Positions 48,988 to 58,409 are shown, counted from the first letter of the stretch. The stretch: DNA of 64,000 nucleotides from Halomicrobium urmianum (GCF_020217425.1 NZ_CP084090.1:620001-684000), one strand, 5' to 3'. The notes: generated by a model from the sequence alone, not told the origin. Numbers and translations are program-made.

Positions 48988-50280
48988 CTAACAGTCGGAC
49001 TCGTCGACCAACTGCTCGGCCAGCAGCGGGACGAAGGTGCCGATGTCGGTGACCATCCCGACCGCCTGCGCGGAGCCGCGGTCCAGTAGCTGGGTCACGG
49101 TGGCGGGGTTGATGTCGACGCAGACGACCCGCGTCGTGGAGGGGAGGCAGTTCCCCACCGCGACGGAGTGCAGCAGCGTCGAGAGCATCAGCACCATGTC
49201 GGCCTCGTGGGCCTGCTCGCGGATGGCGTTCTGGGCCTCGACGGCGTCGGTGATGGTGTCCGGGAGGGGCCCGTCGTCGCGGATCGACCCCGCGAGGACG
49301 TACGGGCGGTCGTTGGTGACGCACTCGTACATCACGCCGGACTCCAGCGTGCCGGACTCGACGGCCGCCTCGATGCCGCCCTCGCGGATGATCTCGCTGA
49401 TGGCGTAGATGTGGTGCTTGTGCCCGTGGCGGGCGTGGTCGAGGCTCTCGGTGTCCATGCCCAGCGAGGTGCCGTACAGGTCCCGCTCGATGTCGTGGAC
49501 GGCGAAGCCGTTGCCGGCCGAGAGCATGTCGACGTAGCCCTCGCGGACGAGGCGGGCGAGGTCCTCGCGGGCGCCGGAGTGGATCAGCGCGGGACCGCAG
49601 ACGGCCAGCACCGTGCCGCCCTCCGCTTTCGTCTCGGCGATGGCCTCGGCGATCTCCCGGATCGTCGATTCGGAGGGCCGCTCGGAGGAGATGCCGCCCT
49701 GCATGAAGCCGAACGCGCCCTGCTCGCCGCGGGGGCGCTCGGGGGGCTCGACCTTGATGCCGGTCTCTCCGGTGACGATCAGGTCGCCCTCCTCGACGGC
49801 GTTGAGGACCTTGGTGTACGCTCGCGGTTCGTCTCGCGGCTCCTCGTCGTCCCCGCTCGACCTGTCCGAGGCGCTACGCGCCTCGTGCTCACCGTCCTCC
49901 ACGACCACGGCGCAGTCCATCTCGATGTTCTCCACCTCCAGCCACTCGCCCTCGTAGCGGACGTAGGTCGGGTGGTTCGTCGTCGAGTAGAAGCCGTTCG
50001 GGACGACCTGGTCGGCGGGGGCGGGATCGAGCGTCGCGTCCTTCGGGTCGATCGGGTTGACGCCGTTCTGGTGCAGTTCGTGGATGATCGACTCCAGGTG
50101 GTCGACGTCGTCTGCCTCCACGATCAGGCGGGCGTAGGACTCGTCGTTCTCGTGGCGCCCGACCTCGAACTCTTCGACGGAGAAGGACCCACCCATGTCC
50201 ATGGTGGTCACCATACAGGTCTGCATCATCCCGGAGTCGATGATGTGCCCCTCCAGTTCCACCTCGCGCGAGACGGTCAT
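48988..50280 (-). CDS. TIGR00300-type (LOR/SDH domain) ornithine cyclodeaminase-like protein
   Basis: The 430-aa product has the N-terminal LOR/SDH region (VELEGHIIDSGMMQTCMVTT; GRHENDESYARLIVEADDVD). Its C-terminal Rossmann-like domain has TVLAVCGPALIHSGAREDLA and MVLMLSTLLHSVAVGNCLPS. Relatives include archaeal ornithine cyclodeaminase and the AgrE C-terminal domain, so ornithine to proline is a plausible reaction. A Ser/Arg-rich insert (HEARSASDRSSGDDEEP) contains a 7-bp/3-base hairpin (49868-49884). Confidence 0.82.
   Translation of the reverse strand: MTVSREVELEGHIIDSGMMQTCMVTTMDMGGSFSVEEFEVGRHENDESYARLIVEADDVDHLESIIHELHQNGVNPIDPKDATLDPAPADQVVPNGFYSTTNHPTYVRYEGEWLEVENIEMDCAVVVEDGEHEARSASDRSSGDDEEPRDEPRAYTKVLNAVEEGDLIVTGETGIKVEPPERPRGEQGAFGFMQGGISSERPSESTIREIAEAIAETKAEGGTVLAVCGPALIHSGAREDLARLVREGYVDMLSAGNGFAVHDIERDLYGTSLGMDTESLDHARHGHKHHIYAISEIIREGGIEAAVESGTLESGVMYECVTNDRPYVLAGSIRDDGPLPDTITDAVEAQNAIREQAHEADMVLMLSTLLHSVAVGNCLPSTTRVVCVDINPATVTQLLDRGSAQAVGMVTDIGTFVPLLAEQLVDESDC
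49868..49884. repeat. Small in-frame hairpin in the TIGR00300 gene
   Basis: GAGGCGC-TAC-GCGCCTC, a 7-bp stem with 3-base loop inside a low-complexity insert. Same geometry as the hairpin of the 18-codon elements at 57728 and 62907. Confidence 0.6.
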
Positions 50281-50382
50281 GGAGGAGCGAACGAGAGGCG
50301 GCGACAAGACGGTTTTGGACCCGCGCGCTACCGTCGCACGGACCGGCCGGCGGCCGCGGTCGCTAGCCGTCGGCCGGGACCG

Positions 50383-50763
50383 TCAGTCGGCGTCCGTCCG
50401 GCACTCGACGGTCCACTCGTAGCCGCTGCGCTCGGCGAGTCGCTCGTAAAACCGCCGGAGGCCGTCGGATTCGGTGGCGGGCAGCACGTGCAGGCGGACG
50501 GCGCCGTCGCGGACCGAGACGCGGAACACGTCGCCGCAACCGTCGTCCCGAACCAGCCACAGCGCCATCGGCAGTTCGAGGAAGTCGCCGGCGCGGTACG
50601 GGCCCGCCGCCAGTACCGACTCGACGAGGCGCTCCAGCCCGTCGTCGTCACGGTCGACCGCGGGTTCGAGGTGGAACACGGTCGACCCGTCGTACTCGAG
50701 GCCGCCGCCGGCGGGGTAGCGGCGGTCGGGCCGGGCCGGGATGGTGAACGACGGCTCGGTCAT
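50383..50763 (-). CDS. 126-aa haloarchaeal protein, unknown
   Basis: MTEPSFTIPARPDRRYPAGG opens the product; later stretches are VFHLEPAVDRDDDGLERLVE and GDVFRVSVRDGAVRLHVLPA. Alpha/beta, soluble, no catalytic signature. The ATG has a TTTAAG-type box upstream. Confidence 0.6.
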   Translation of the reverse strand: MTEPSFTIPARPDRRYPAGGGLEYDGSTVFHLEPAVDRDDDGLERLVESVLAAGPYRAGDFLELPMALWLVRDDGCGDVFRVSVRDGAVRLHVLPATESDGLRRFYERLAERSGYEWTVECRTDAD

Positions 50764-50835
50764 CCACTCGCGAGTACGTCGCGATCCGATTTAAGTCCGC
50801 GGGCGTTCACGCCGTCGCGGACCCTCGACGTGGGT

Positions 50836-51117
50836 ACGTGCGGCCGCTACGGCCTGTTCGCCCCGTCCGGGGAGAGCGGTGTCGTCGAGTCGTTCGCCGT
50901 CGTGACCACCGAGCCCAGCGGCGACGTCGCCGACCTCCACCACCGGATGGCCGTGACCCTCGAACCGGGAGAAGATGAGACCTGGCTGCGTGGCGATCCG
51001 GCGGCGCGTCGGGAACTGCTCCGTCCCTCTCCGGGTGACCTCTCGGTGCGGCCCGTCTCGCGAGCGGTCACCGACCCGGGTAACGACTCGCCGGCAGTGC
51101 TCGCGACGCCGGAGTGA
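50836..51117 (+). pseudogene. SRAP (YedK/HMCES-like) peptidase pseudogene
   Basis: The frame reads [ACG]-CGRYGLFAPS and then directly GVVESFAVVTTEPSGDVADL, HHRMAVTLEPGEDETWL and a C-terminal SVRPVSRAVTD. The first part is the N-terminus with the catalytic Cys2, the rest the C-terminal third of SRAP proteins, which crosslink to abasic sites in ssDNA. The start codon is ACG in place of ATG and more than 100 residues of the middle are missing. An inactive remnant. Confidence 0.75.
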
Positions 51118-51140
51118 GAGCTCTGCGGGGCAGGGAAGCG

Positions 51141-51269
51141 CTACTCGGAGGGGTTCCGGACCCGCTCGAACTGGTGGACCATCTCCCACATCGCGTCCTC
51201 GGTGTCGCGTCCGTTGGTCGCGTCCTCGAGTTTGCGGTACAGGCTTTCCGACACCGTTATTTCTGGCAT
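51141..51269 (-). CDS. 42-aa antitoxin-like protein
   Basis: MPEITVSESLYRKLEDATNG is followed by DTEDAMWEMVHQFERVRNPS. A beta strand and two helices, as in small RHH/VapB-like proteins common in haloarchaea. TTTATGAT about 30 bases upstream is a good promoter. No toxin gene is adjacent. Confidence 0.6.
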   Translation of the reverse strand: MPEITVSESLYRKLEDATNGRDTEDAMWEMVHQFERVRNPSE

Positions 51270-51401
51270 CAGTGACACGTATGCGGTGGTCCATCATAAA
51301 ATCTCGCGGACTCGGAAGCGAGTTAATCGTATACAGCGGGCCCCTACTGCCGGTTCCACGGCGTCGCGAGAGTCGACGCGCTTTACTGGCGGCTGGCCGA
51401 C

Positions 51402-52427
51402 GTGGGCGACGTGATCGAGATCGACGGCTCGGACGGCGGCGGGCAGCTCCTGCGGTCGGCGGTCGCGATGGCGGCCGTGACCGGACGGAGCGTCCGCGTC
51501 GAGGACGTCCGCGGGGACCGGCCCGATCCCGGGATCAAACACCAGCACCGCGCAGCCGTCGCGGCCGTGGCGGCCTGCTGCGACGCCGACGTCGAGGGAT
51601 ACGAGCTGGACAGCGAGGTCCTCTCGTTCGACCCGGGCCCGGTCACGGGCGGCGACGTCGCGGTCGAGATCCCGACCGCGGGCAGCGTGACGCTGGTCTT
51701 CGACGCCGTCCTGCCGCTGGCGGTCGCGCTGGACGAGCCGCTGCGGGTGACGGCGACCGGCGGCACCGACGTCAGGTGGTCGCCGGCCAGCCCGTTCTAC
51801 CGCCGGGTCAAACTCCCGCTGCTCGCCCGGCACGGAGTCGTGGTCCGGGCCGACCTGTCTCGGTACGGCTTCTACCCCGAGGGCGGCGGCGAAGCGACGC
51901 TCTCGCTCGCCCCTGCCACACCGGCGCGACTGGACCTGGCCGACCGCGGCGAACGACGCGGCGTACACGTCGTCTCCGTCTGTACACACGATCTGGCCGA
52001 GAGTGACGTCGCCCGGCGGCAGGCGACGGCGGCCGTCGAGCGACTGCGAGCAGGCAGTTGCGAGATCCTGTCCGAAACTGTGCGCCGCGTCGACGCCCCG
52101 TCACCCGGTTCCGTCGCGCTCGTCCGGGCGGAGTTCGAGGGGTCACTGGCCGGGTTCAGCGCCCTGGGTGAACCGGGACGGCCGGCGGAGGACGTCGGCG
52201 AGACGGCCGCGGACGACGCGCTCGCCTTCCTCGACGGCCCCGGCGCGGTCGACCGGCACCTCGCCGATCAGCTCCTCCCCTTCCTCGCGCTGGCCGGCGG
52301 CGCCGTCCGGATCCCCCGCGTCACCGACCACGTCGAGAGCCACCTGTCGCTCCTGCGGGCGTTCGGCTTCGAGATCGAGTGCGAGGAGCGGGCCGAGGGC
52401 GCGGTCGTTCGTGCACCGGGGAAGTGA
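51402..52427 (+). CDS. rtcA: RNA 3'-terminal phosphate cyclase
   Basis: The 341-aa product turns RNA 3'-phosphates into 2',3'-cyclic phosphates using ATP. It has EIDGSDGGGQLLRSAVAMAA at the N-terminus, RGDRPDPGIKHQH, FYPEGGGEA, and the nucleophilic His in DRHLADQLLPFLAL near residue 289. GTG start at 51402; a second in-frame GTG at 51411 is possible. Confidence 0.92.
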   Translation: MGDVIEIDGSDGGGQLLRSAVAMAAVTGRSVRVEDVRGDRPDPGIKHQHRAAVAAVAACCDADVEGYELDSEVLSFDPGPVTGGDVAVEIPTAGSVTLVFDAVLPLAVALDEPLRVTATGGTDVRWSPASPFYRRVKLPLLARHGVVVRADLSRYGFYPEGGGEATLSLAPATPARLDLADRGERRGVHVVSVCTHDLAESDVARRQATAAVERLRAGSCEILSETVRRVDAPSPGSVALVRAEFEGSLAGFSALGEPGRPAEDVGETAADDALAFLDGPGAVDRHLADQLLPFLALAGGAVRIPRVTDHVESHLSLLRAFGFEIECEERAEGAVVRAPGK

Positions 52428-52433
52428 CGCCGG

Positions 52434-53648
52434 CTACTCGTCGAGGTACGACCGGATCCGCTCGACGGTGTAGTCGGCCTCGTCGTCGGTCAGGCACATC
52501 GGATTCACCGTGACGCGGCCGGCGTCGATGCCGTCCGCGCCCACGAACAGGCGGGGTCGCTCCTGCCGCAGTTCCCGGGCCAGTTCGGTCGCGGTGATGC
52601 CCGCGTCGTCGGGGTCGACGGCGACGACCACCTCTGGCGCGACCGAGACGGCGTCGTCGCTGGTGATCTCCGTGGCGACACCGGGCGCGTCGCCGAGCCC
52701 GTCGGCCACGCGCATCGCGCGGGCGGTCCACTCCTCCTGCTTCGCTTCCTGGTCCTCCTCGATGAACAGCTGGAGGGCCCGGATGATGCCGACCAGTTCC
52801 TCCTTGCCGACTTTGAGGCCGCGGCCGATGCCCTGGCGCGGGACGCCGCCGAGGTCGTCGACGTCGACGAGGTCCTCGGGCGGGACGTAGGCGTCTTCGT
52901 GGGCGTGCATGTCGAGGTGCTGGGCGGCGGCCGAGCGGACGTACTCCTCGCGGCCGGCGAGGATGCCGGTCGACTGCGGGCCGCGGATGGCCTTGCCGCC
53001 GCTGAAGGCGACCATGTCCGCGCCGTCGTCGATAAAGCGCTCCAGGTTCGAGGCGGGCGGGAGCTCGGCGGCGGCGTCTACGACGACCGGGACGTCGTGG
53101 TCGTGAGCGATCTCGGCGACCGCCTCCAGCGGGGGCCCGGTGTACTCCTTCTGGACGTAGCCGACGGCGGCCGTGTCCTCGTCGATCGCGTCGGCGATCT
53201 CCCAGGGCTCGACGTTGCGCGACCCCGTCCCGAGGTGGCGGTCGTTGGCGCCGACGTCGACCACGGTCGCGCCGGCGGCGCGCAGCGCGTGATCGTAGCC
53301 GGTGCGGTGGGTCCGGGGCATCACGATCTCGTCGGCCAGGCCCTCGGTGTCGGGGAGGCGAGCCATCGCGCCGAGGTCGTCGCCCGCGATGGCCGCTGCG
53401 GCGGCCAGCGTCATCGTCGCGGCGGCCCCGCTGGCGACGTAGCCGGCCTCCGCGCCGGTCGCGTCGCTGATCAGGTCGCTCGCACGGGACTGCAGGTCGG
53501 AGATGCGGGCGAAGGAGTTCGCCGCCTCGCGCATGGCGTCGGCCGCCTCGGGGCGGATGAGGCTGCCGCCGATGCGGGTCTTCGTCCCGGTGGCGTTGAC
53601 GACCGTCGGCACGTCGAGTTCGTCGTAGATCGCGGCGTGGTCGGGCAT
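52434..53648 (-). CDS. SelA-like PLP-dependent enzyme
   Basis: The 404-aa product has VVNATGTKTRIGGSLIRPEA at the N-terminus, the GAEAGYVASGAAATMTLAAA cofactor-binding region, PVVVDAAAELPP (Asp for the PLP ring) and the Schiff-base lysine in FSGGKAIRGPQSTG. Relatives are SelA and glucosaminate/cysteate-type ammonia lyases. A selenium role is unlikely, since no selenocysteine genes are seen. ATG 53648 chosen. Confidence 0.8.
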   Translation of the reverse strand: MPDHAAIYDELDVPTVVNATGTKTRIGGSLIRPEAADAMREAANSFARISDLQSRASDLISDATGAEAGYVASGAAATMTLAAAAAIAGDDLGAMARLPDTEGLADEIVMPRTHRTGYDHALRAAGATVVDVGANDRHLGTGSRNVEPWEIADAIDEDTAAVGYVQKEYTGPPLEAVAEIAHDHDVPVVVDAAAELPPASNLERFIDDGADMVAFSGGKAIRGPQSTGILAGREEYVRSAAAQHLDMHAHEDAYVPPEDLVDVDDLGGVPRQGIGRGLKVGKEELVGIIRALQLFIEEDQEAKQEEWTARAMRVADGLGDAPGVATEITSDDAVSVAPEVVVAVDPDDAGITATELARELRQERPRLFVGADGIDAGRVTVNPMCLTDDEADYTVERIRSYLDE

Positions 53649-53802
53649 GCGGATGCAGTTCAGCGGCGAGGCATTAAGCGTTGCCACGGGAGTTCGACTT
53701 CTGTCAGTTCACTGGGTAGCGGCGGCGTAAGGTCGCCTTACGCCCGTTAATTCCTTCGTACTACAACTAGGAATATAACCGCGTGTCGACAACGGGGCGA
53801 CG

Positions 53803-54525
53803 ATGGATACGGAGGAGCGCGCGTCGACGGTGGAGCTCACGTTCGAGGTGCGCGACGACCGATCGTTCTTCGTCGCCGCGTCGGAAGCCCTGTCCTGCCG
53901 GGTCGTCGGCGAGGAGGCGATCCATCGCCGGGACGGCGACTACCTGGAGTACCTCACCGTCGAGGCGCCGGCCGACGAGACGCTCACGTTCGCCCGGTCG
54001 TGGTCGGGCGCCGAACACGCCCGCGTCGTCCGGGCGGACGACGGAGAGTGCATACTCGAACTCGTCCTCGACGGGGCGGGCTGCGTGGTCGGGACGCTCG
54101 CGAACACGCACGCGCTGGTGTCGGAGGCCTACGCCGAGGACGGGGTCGGCATCGTCGTCGCCGAGGCCCCCGAACATGCCGACGCGCGGGCCATCGTCGA
54201 GGAGTTGCGGGACCACCACGAGGCGACGTCGCTGCTCTCGAAGCGCCACCGCGACGAGGCGGGACTGAGTCCGGTCACCAGCCGCAGCGGCGCGGAGCGG
54301 TACCTCTCGAAGCTGACGACGAAGCAGCGCGACGCGGTGCGGGCCGCCGTCCGCTGCGGCTACCTCGCCTGGCCCCGTCGCAGCACGGCCAGCGAGTGCG
54401 CGGAAGCGCTGGGCGTCTCCCAGCCCACGTTCAGCCAGCACCTGTATCGCGGCCTGGAGATCCTGCTCACCGCGCTGTTCGAGGAGGTCGCCGACGAGAC
54501 GGATCAGGTGCCCGCCGAGCCGTAG
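53803..54525 (+). CDS. Bat-like HTH-10 transcriptional regulator
   Basis: The 240-aa product has a sensing domain in the first ~160 residues. The C-terminus holds KLTTKQRDAVRAAVRCGYLA ... SASECAEALGVSQPTFSQHL-type sequence, the HTH-10 domain of bacterio-opsin-activator family proteins. A TATA-like GAATATAAC is 28 bases before the ATG. Target genes are not visible. Confidence 0.85.
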   Translation: MDTEERASTVELTFEVRDDRSFFVAASEALSCRVVGEEAIHRRDGDYLEYLTVEAPADETLTFARSWSGAEHARVVRADDGECILELVLDGAGCVVGTLANTHALVSEAYAEDGVGIVVAEAPEHADARAIVEELRDHHEATSLLSKRHRDEAGLSPVTSRSGAERYLSKLTTKQRDAVRAAVRCGYLAWPRRSTASECAEALGVSQPTFSQHLYRGLEILLTALFEEVADETDQVPAEP

Positions 54526-54632
54526 TGCATCGACGTTCCCGCGGGACCAATCGCGATAGGCAGCACGTTCAGGGTGACCTCCGTCGTTGTCGGTAGTAGT
54601 TACTGGCCGGGTCGACGGCCGACAGCACTACC

Positions 54633-54872
54633 ATGATCGACACAGCGACAGGGGCGCCAGAGGCGTCCACAGAGGCAGAATCGGTACCGAGCGAGGACAT
54701 CGTCCAGGCAGTCGCCGTCCGCGAGGGCGCCGACCCCGTGACGCTGGACCCGCTGTATGAGGCGATCGATCCCGACGCCCTCGACGCGGTGGTCGACAGC
54801 GGGGCCGTGGTCTCCTTCGAGTACGAGGGCTACGAGATCACGGTTGACGAGGGGACGATCACGATCGAGTAG
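54633..54872 (+). CDS. HalOD1 domain protein
   Basis: The 79-aa product is a stand-alone HalOD1 domain: VAVREGADPVTLDPLYEAID, then PDALDAVVDSG and VSFEYEGYEITVDEGTITIE. Located after the Bat-like regulator. Compare the provirus copy at 24171, which is longer and AT-richer. Confidence 0.8.
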   Translation: MIDTATGAPEASTEAESVPSEDIVQAVAVREGADPVTLDPLYEAIDPDALDAVVDSGAVVSFEYEGYEITVDEGTITIE

Positions 54873-54922
54873 CGTTCGCGTCGCCGTTCTCTACCGCCGA
54901 CCGTCGTCTCGAAGCGGGACGG

Positions 54923-56110
54923 TCAGTTCGTCGTCGTGATCTCGACGACGTCGCGGTGTTCCAGCACCGTGTCAGCGCCGATCTGACGCCCGGAGCGGAC
55001 GTCGTGGGCGTGCAGGAAGCCGTCGCCGATGTCAGTGTGCAGGAAGTACGCGAAGTCCTCGGCAGTCGCGCCCCCCTTGAGGACGAAGCAGTCCTGCAGG
55101 AAGCGTTCCTCGTCCTCGGGCTGACGCGCGCCGGGGAAGACGGCGATGGCGCCCAGTTCCTCGAACAGGGACGTCTCCAGCGCTCGCTGGACGCCCGTCC
55201 CGCCGTACTCGGTGACGAACTCGCGGATCTGCTCGATGCCCGCCGCCTTCGCCTCGGGCAGGTCGCCGGTGACCTCGAAGTCGGCGTCGCCGGGGGTGTA
55301 CTCGAGGACGCCCTGCTCGTCGCCGTTCTTGAGCGCCTTCTCGGCGTGGGCGCTCGTCGGGACGAACGTGAGGTGGTCGTAGTCGGGGTCGTCGACGATC
55401 TCGGCGTAGTTCGCCTGAGCGGCCCGCGTGTCCATCTTGTTCGCCGCGATCACCATCGGCTTGGTCCGCTTGCGGATCTCGCGAGCGAGTTCCTCCCTAT
55501 CGACCTCGTCCCACGCGTCCGGATCGAGTTCCAGGTCCAGCGAGAGGATGGTCTGCTTGATCTCGTGCTCGCTCGTGCGGAAGGCGCTCATCTGCTCGGC
55601 CAGGTCTTCCTCGACGTCGGCCTCCTCGCCGTGGTAGCCCGAGCGGTAGCGCTCGATGCCCTTCTCGAGGACGTCGAGGTACCACATGTCGAGTTCGTCC
55701 TCGAGGAAGTCGATGTCCTCGCGGGGGTCGTGGTCCTCCGTGGGTTCGCCCTCGATGTCCGTCTCGCCGGAGAAGTCGACGACGTGGATCAGCACGTCCG
55801 CCTCGTTGAGGTCGCTCAGGAACTGGTTACCCAGGCCGCGGCCCTCGTGCGCGCCGGGCACGAGGCCCGCCACGTCGACGAGGCGGACCGGGACGAACCG
55901 CGTCCCGTCGTCGCAGTAGCCCTGGTTCGGCGTGCAGGAATGGTCGAACTCCGGACCGGCGCAGTCGACGCGGACGTACGCCTCGCCGACGCTGGGATCG
56001 ATGGTCGTGAACGGGTAGGCCCCCTCGGGCACGTCGTTCATCGTCGCCGCGTTGAAGAAAGTGGACTTACCGACGGAGGGTTTGCCGACGAGTCCGACGT
56101 CGAAGCTCAT
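54923..56110 (-). CDS. YchF-type GTPase/ATPase, archaeal Obg-like
   Basis: The 395-aa product has G1 [12 protein letters not shown], a G3 region [21 protein letters not shown]4 VIAANKMDT in the archaeal position, and a C-terminal TGS domain ([20 protein letters not shown]). An insert of about 100 residues after G3 is typical of the archaeal members. It binds ribosomes. ATG 56110 chosen. Confidence 0.92.
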   Translation of the reverse strand: MSFDVGLVGKPSVGKSTFFNAATMNDVPEGAYPFTTIDPSVGEAYVRVDCAGPEFDHSCTPNQGYCDDGTRFVPVRLVDVAGLVPGAHEGRGLGNQFLSDLNEADVLIHVVDFSGETDIEGEPTEDHDPREDIDFLEDELDMWYLDVLEKGIERYRSGYHGEEADVEEDLAEQMSAFRTSEHEIKQTILSLDLELDPDAWDEVDREELAREIRKRTKPMVIAANKMDTRAAQANYAEIVDDPDYDHLTFVPTSAHAEKALKNGDEQGVLEYTPGDADFEVTGDLPEAKAAGIEQIREFVTEYGGTGVQRALETSLFEELGAIAVFPGARQPEDEERFLQDCFVLKGGATAEDFAYFLHTDIGDGFLHAHDVRSGRQIGADTVLEHRDVVEITTTN

Positions 56111-56223
56111 TGTCACTCCGAAAGCGGATGAGCGGCTTAAGGGCTGTCAAAGGAGGTGACGGCGGTTGTGAGTGGCACACACGGTAGCGGGCGCGGGTAG
56201 TCGCGCCAGCACCGCGCCGCCTC

Positions 56224-56721
56224 CTACAGCGACTTCTCGTAGACGTTCACGGCCTTCTCCTCGCCACCGAAGTCCACCGTTCGCTGCCCCGCCTCCTCGA
56301 AGTGCTCGCGGTAGAACGCGTTGCCGACGCCGTTCTCGACCAGCACCTCGTCGCGGATGGTCATGGTCCCGACGTCGCGGAGGTGCTGCTCGCCCCGTTC
56401 GAGCAGGGCGGTGCCGATTCCCTCGCCCCAGTGGTCGGGGTGGACGTAGATGTCCAGGTCGCCGATGCTCGCGGGTTCGGTCATGCCGCAACTGGCGTAG
56501 CCGACGACGTCGCCGTCGCGCGTCGCGACGAAGAAGCCGACCTCGTCGAGGTCGATCATCCGCTCCAGGACGTCCTCGTCGTACGCCTCGTCGACCATCG
56601 CCGCGACCGCCGCATCGCCGAAGATCCCGTCGTACACCTCGTGCCACGCGGCTCGCGCAACCCGCCGGATCCCGGGAACGTCGTCCCACTCCGCCGGACG
56701 GACGGACGCCTTCGAGGTCAT
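56224..56721 (-). CDS. GNAT-family N-acetyltransferase
   Basis: The 165-aa product has SVRPAEWDDVPGIRRVARAA, the beta4-alpha3 acetyl-CoA site in LDIYVHPDHWGEGIGTALLE and NAFYREHFEEAGQRTVDFGG at the C-terminus. Substrate unknown. ATG 56721 chosen over 56748. Confidence 0.85.
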   Translation of the reverse strand: MTSKASVRPAEWDDVPGIRRVARAAWHEVYDGIFGDAAVAAMVDEAYDEDVLERMIDLDEVGFFVATRDGDVVGYASCGMTEPASIGDLDIYVHPDHWGEGIGTALLERGEQHLRDVGTMTIRDEVLVENGVGNAFYREHFEEAGQRTVDFGGEEKAVNVYEKSL

Positions 56722-56867
56722 AGCCGGCGATACGCGGGCCTCGACCATAGTAGTATGGCAGTGAATACCACAATGCTCGCCACCCCGCCGTCGTCCCGCA
56801 GTTTTCGCGGCTGATAGCCGGTCGGTAGCGATAAATAGGGGGCCACGCGAGAGGAACGCAACTCACG

Positions 56868-56939
56868 ATGCAATCGAGACGCGGCTCCCCGTCGACGTCG
56901 TCCGAGTCCCCTACCGAACGGACGGTGACGACGGCGTGA
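56868..56939 (+). CDS. Possible 23-aa leader ORF
   Basis: ATG 56868 codes for MQSRRGSPSTSSESPTERTV and TTA. Its TGA overlaps the GTG of the next gene (GTGA 56936-56939). A TATA-like GATAAATAG at 56830-56838 is about 33 bases upstream. Could be a translational coupling leader, as seen at 13613. Confidence 0.4.
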   Translation: MQSRRGSPSTSSESPTERTVTTA

Positions 56940-58384
56940 ACGTCGCTCGAACGCTCGCCGTCGTCGTGGTCGGCGCGCTCCTGACGACGACGACCGTCGC
57001 CGCCGTGGCGACGGCCGGCGCACACGGGACGGTTCTGGACCCCGACTTCGTCACCGAGACGGTCGCCGAGGAGGAGGGCTACGCGGTCGTCCGGAACGCG
57101 ACGCTGTCGGCCGTCGAGGACAGCGTCCCGGAGTCGGCGGGGGCCGCCGGGATCGACACCGGTGCCGTCGTCGCCGAGGCGGTGGACCGCCGGTACGTGC
57201 GAAACCAGACCGACGCGAACGTCGACCGGCTGTACGCCTACCTCCACGGGCAGCGGGCGGAGCCCGACCTGACCGTCGACACGCGCCCGGTGAAAGCGGA
57301 GGCGTCGGCGGCCGTCGCGAGCGAGGTGGCCGACGCCAGTCTCACCACGCTGGTCGCGGAGAGCGACGTCGAACTCCGCGACCCCGTCAACGCGACGCTT
57401 CTGGAGCGGATGACCAGCGGCCCCGCCGGGTACCAGTCCGCCCGGGCGACCGTCCGCGACGAGGCCCGGGAGCGCGTCCTCGACGCGGCCGTCGACCGGG
57501 CGTACGGCGAGGCCAGCGACGACCGGCTCCTGTCGCTCGTGATCGACGACTACGACCCCGACGACTACTCCGAGGCCGAGAAGGAGCGGCTGATCGATGA
57601 GCACGAGGGCGAGATCCGGACCGCGCTGCGCCGGTACATCAGCGAGGAGCGCGGCGACGAGATAGACAGCCGCGTCGACGAGGAACTGGACGCCGTCCGC
57701 GAGCAGTACGCCGGCCGGACCGCCGACGACACCGACGAGCAAAGCTCGTCGAGTCCTCGTTCGTCTTCGACTCACGAGGACCCGGTCGAGAACGCCACCC
57801 TCGCCGTCCAGGCCACCGTCGCGACCGGTCTCACCACCGACGTGGACTACGGGACCTTCCGCGACCGCCTCGACGCCGACAGGGAACGGCTGGGCGAGGC
57901 GGCCGGCGACCGCGCCCGACAGCGCCTCGACCGGGAGCTGCCCGACCGGCTCGACCTGACCCAGGAGCTGGGCGACGGGACGACCCAGCGGCTCGAAGGC
58001 GCGCGGACGGTCGTCCAGTGGTTCGACCGCCTGCCGTTCGTCCTGCCCGCCGTCGGCGCCCTGCTGATCGGACTGCTGTACTACGCCACCCGATCGCTCC
58101 CGACGGTCCTCGGGACGACCGGGGCCGCACTGGTCGCCGGGAGCCTGCCGCCGTACCTCGCACTGGGGGTCCTCCGGGACCGGGCCGCCGCGGCGCTGGG
58201 CGGCGGCGACGCGATCAGCGGGTTCGCGGTCGGGTTCGTCGAGCGGACGCTCGCGCACGTCGGCGCCGTCTCGCTCGCCGTCGCGACCGTCGGCGTCCTG
58301 CTGGTGGCCGCGTGGCTGGCGCTGCGCTACGACCTGCTCGAGAAGCTCCGCGGCGGCGGGTCGAACGAGCCGCGGATCGCCTGA
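56936..58384 (+). CDS. Exported/membrane protein with C-terminal membrane spans
   Basis: The 482-aa product (GTG start) has an N-terminal hydrophobic signal (VARTLAVVVVGALLTTTTVA). An extracellular helical domain of ~340 residues follows, and then four hydrophobic segments at the C-terminus (FVLPAVGALLIGLLYYATRS ... VGVLLVAAWLALRYDLLEKL). An 18-codon element (DTDEQSSSSPRSSSTHED) lies near residue 273. Function unknown. Confidence 0.7.
   Translation: MNVARTLAVVVVGALLTTTTVAAVATAGAHGTVLDPDFVTETVAEEEGYAVVRNATLSAVEDSVPESAGAAGIDTGAVVAEAVDRRYVRNQTDANVDRLYAYLHGQRAEPDLTVDTRPVKAEASAAVASEVADASLTTLVAESDVELRDPVNATLLERMTSGPAGYQSARATVRDEARERVLDAAVDRAYGEASDDRLLSLVIDDYDPDDYSEAEKERLIDEHEGEIRTALRRYISEERGDEIDSRVDEELDAVREQYAGRTADDTDEQSSSSPRSSSTHEDPVENATLAVQATVATGLTTDVDYGTFRDRLDADRERLGEAAGDRARQRLDRELPDRLDLTQELGDGTTQRLEGARTVVQWFDRLPFVLPAVGALLIGLLYYATRSLPTVLGTTGAALVAGSLPPYLALGVLRDRAAAALGGGDAISGFAVGFVERTLAHVGAVSLAVATVGVLLVAAWLALRYDLLEKLRGGGSNEPRIA
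57728..57781 (+). repeat. 18-codon in-frame repeat element
   Basis: 54 bases encoding DTDEQSSSSPRSSSTHED, with the hairpin GACGAGC-AAA-GCTCGTC. It differs at only 5 of 54 bases from the element at 62907-62960 (read on the minus strand) in an unrelated gene. Confidence 0.85.
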
Positions 58385-58409
58385 ATCGTGCTGCCGGAGC
58401 TCCCGACCG

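Noticed and set aside
52434-53648. Selenocysteine synthase SelA
   Set aside because: The family resemblance is to SelA-like ammonia lyases; no tRNA-Sec, SelB or SelD is visible here and haloarchaea do not use this pathway, so the symbol selA was not given.
56147-58258. 703-codon minus-strand ORF
   Set aside because: It overlaps the exported protein (56936-58384) in antisense and the GNAT gene in another frame; composition is that of a shadow.
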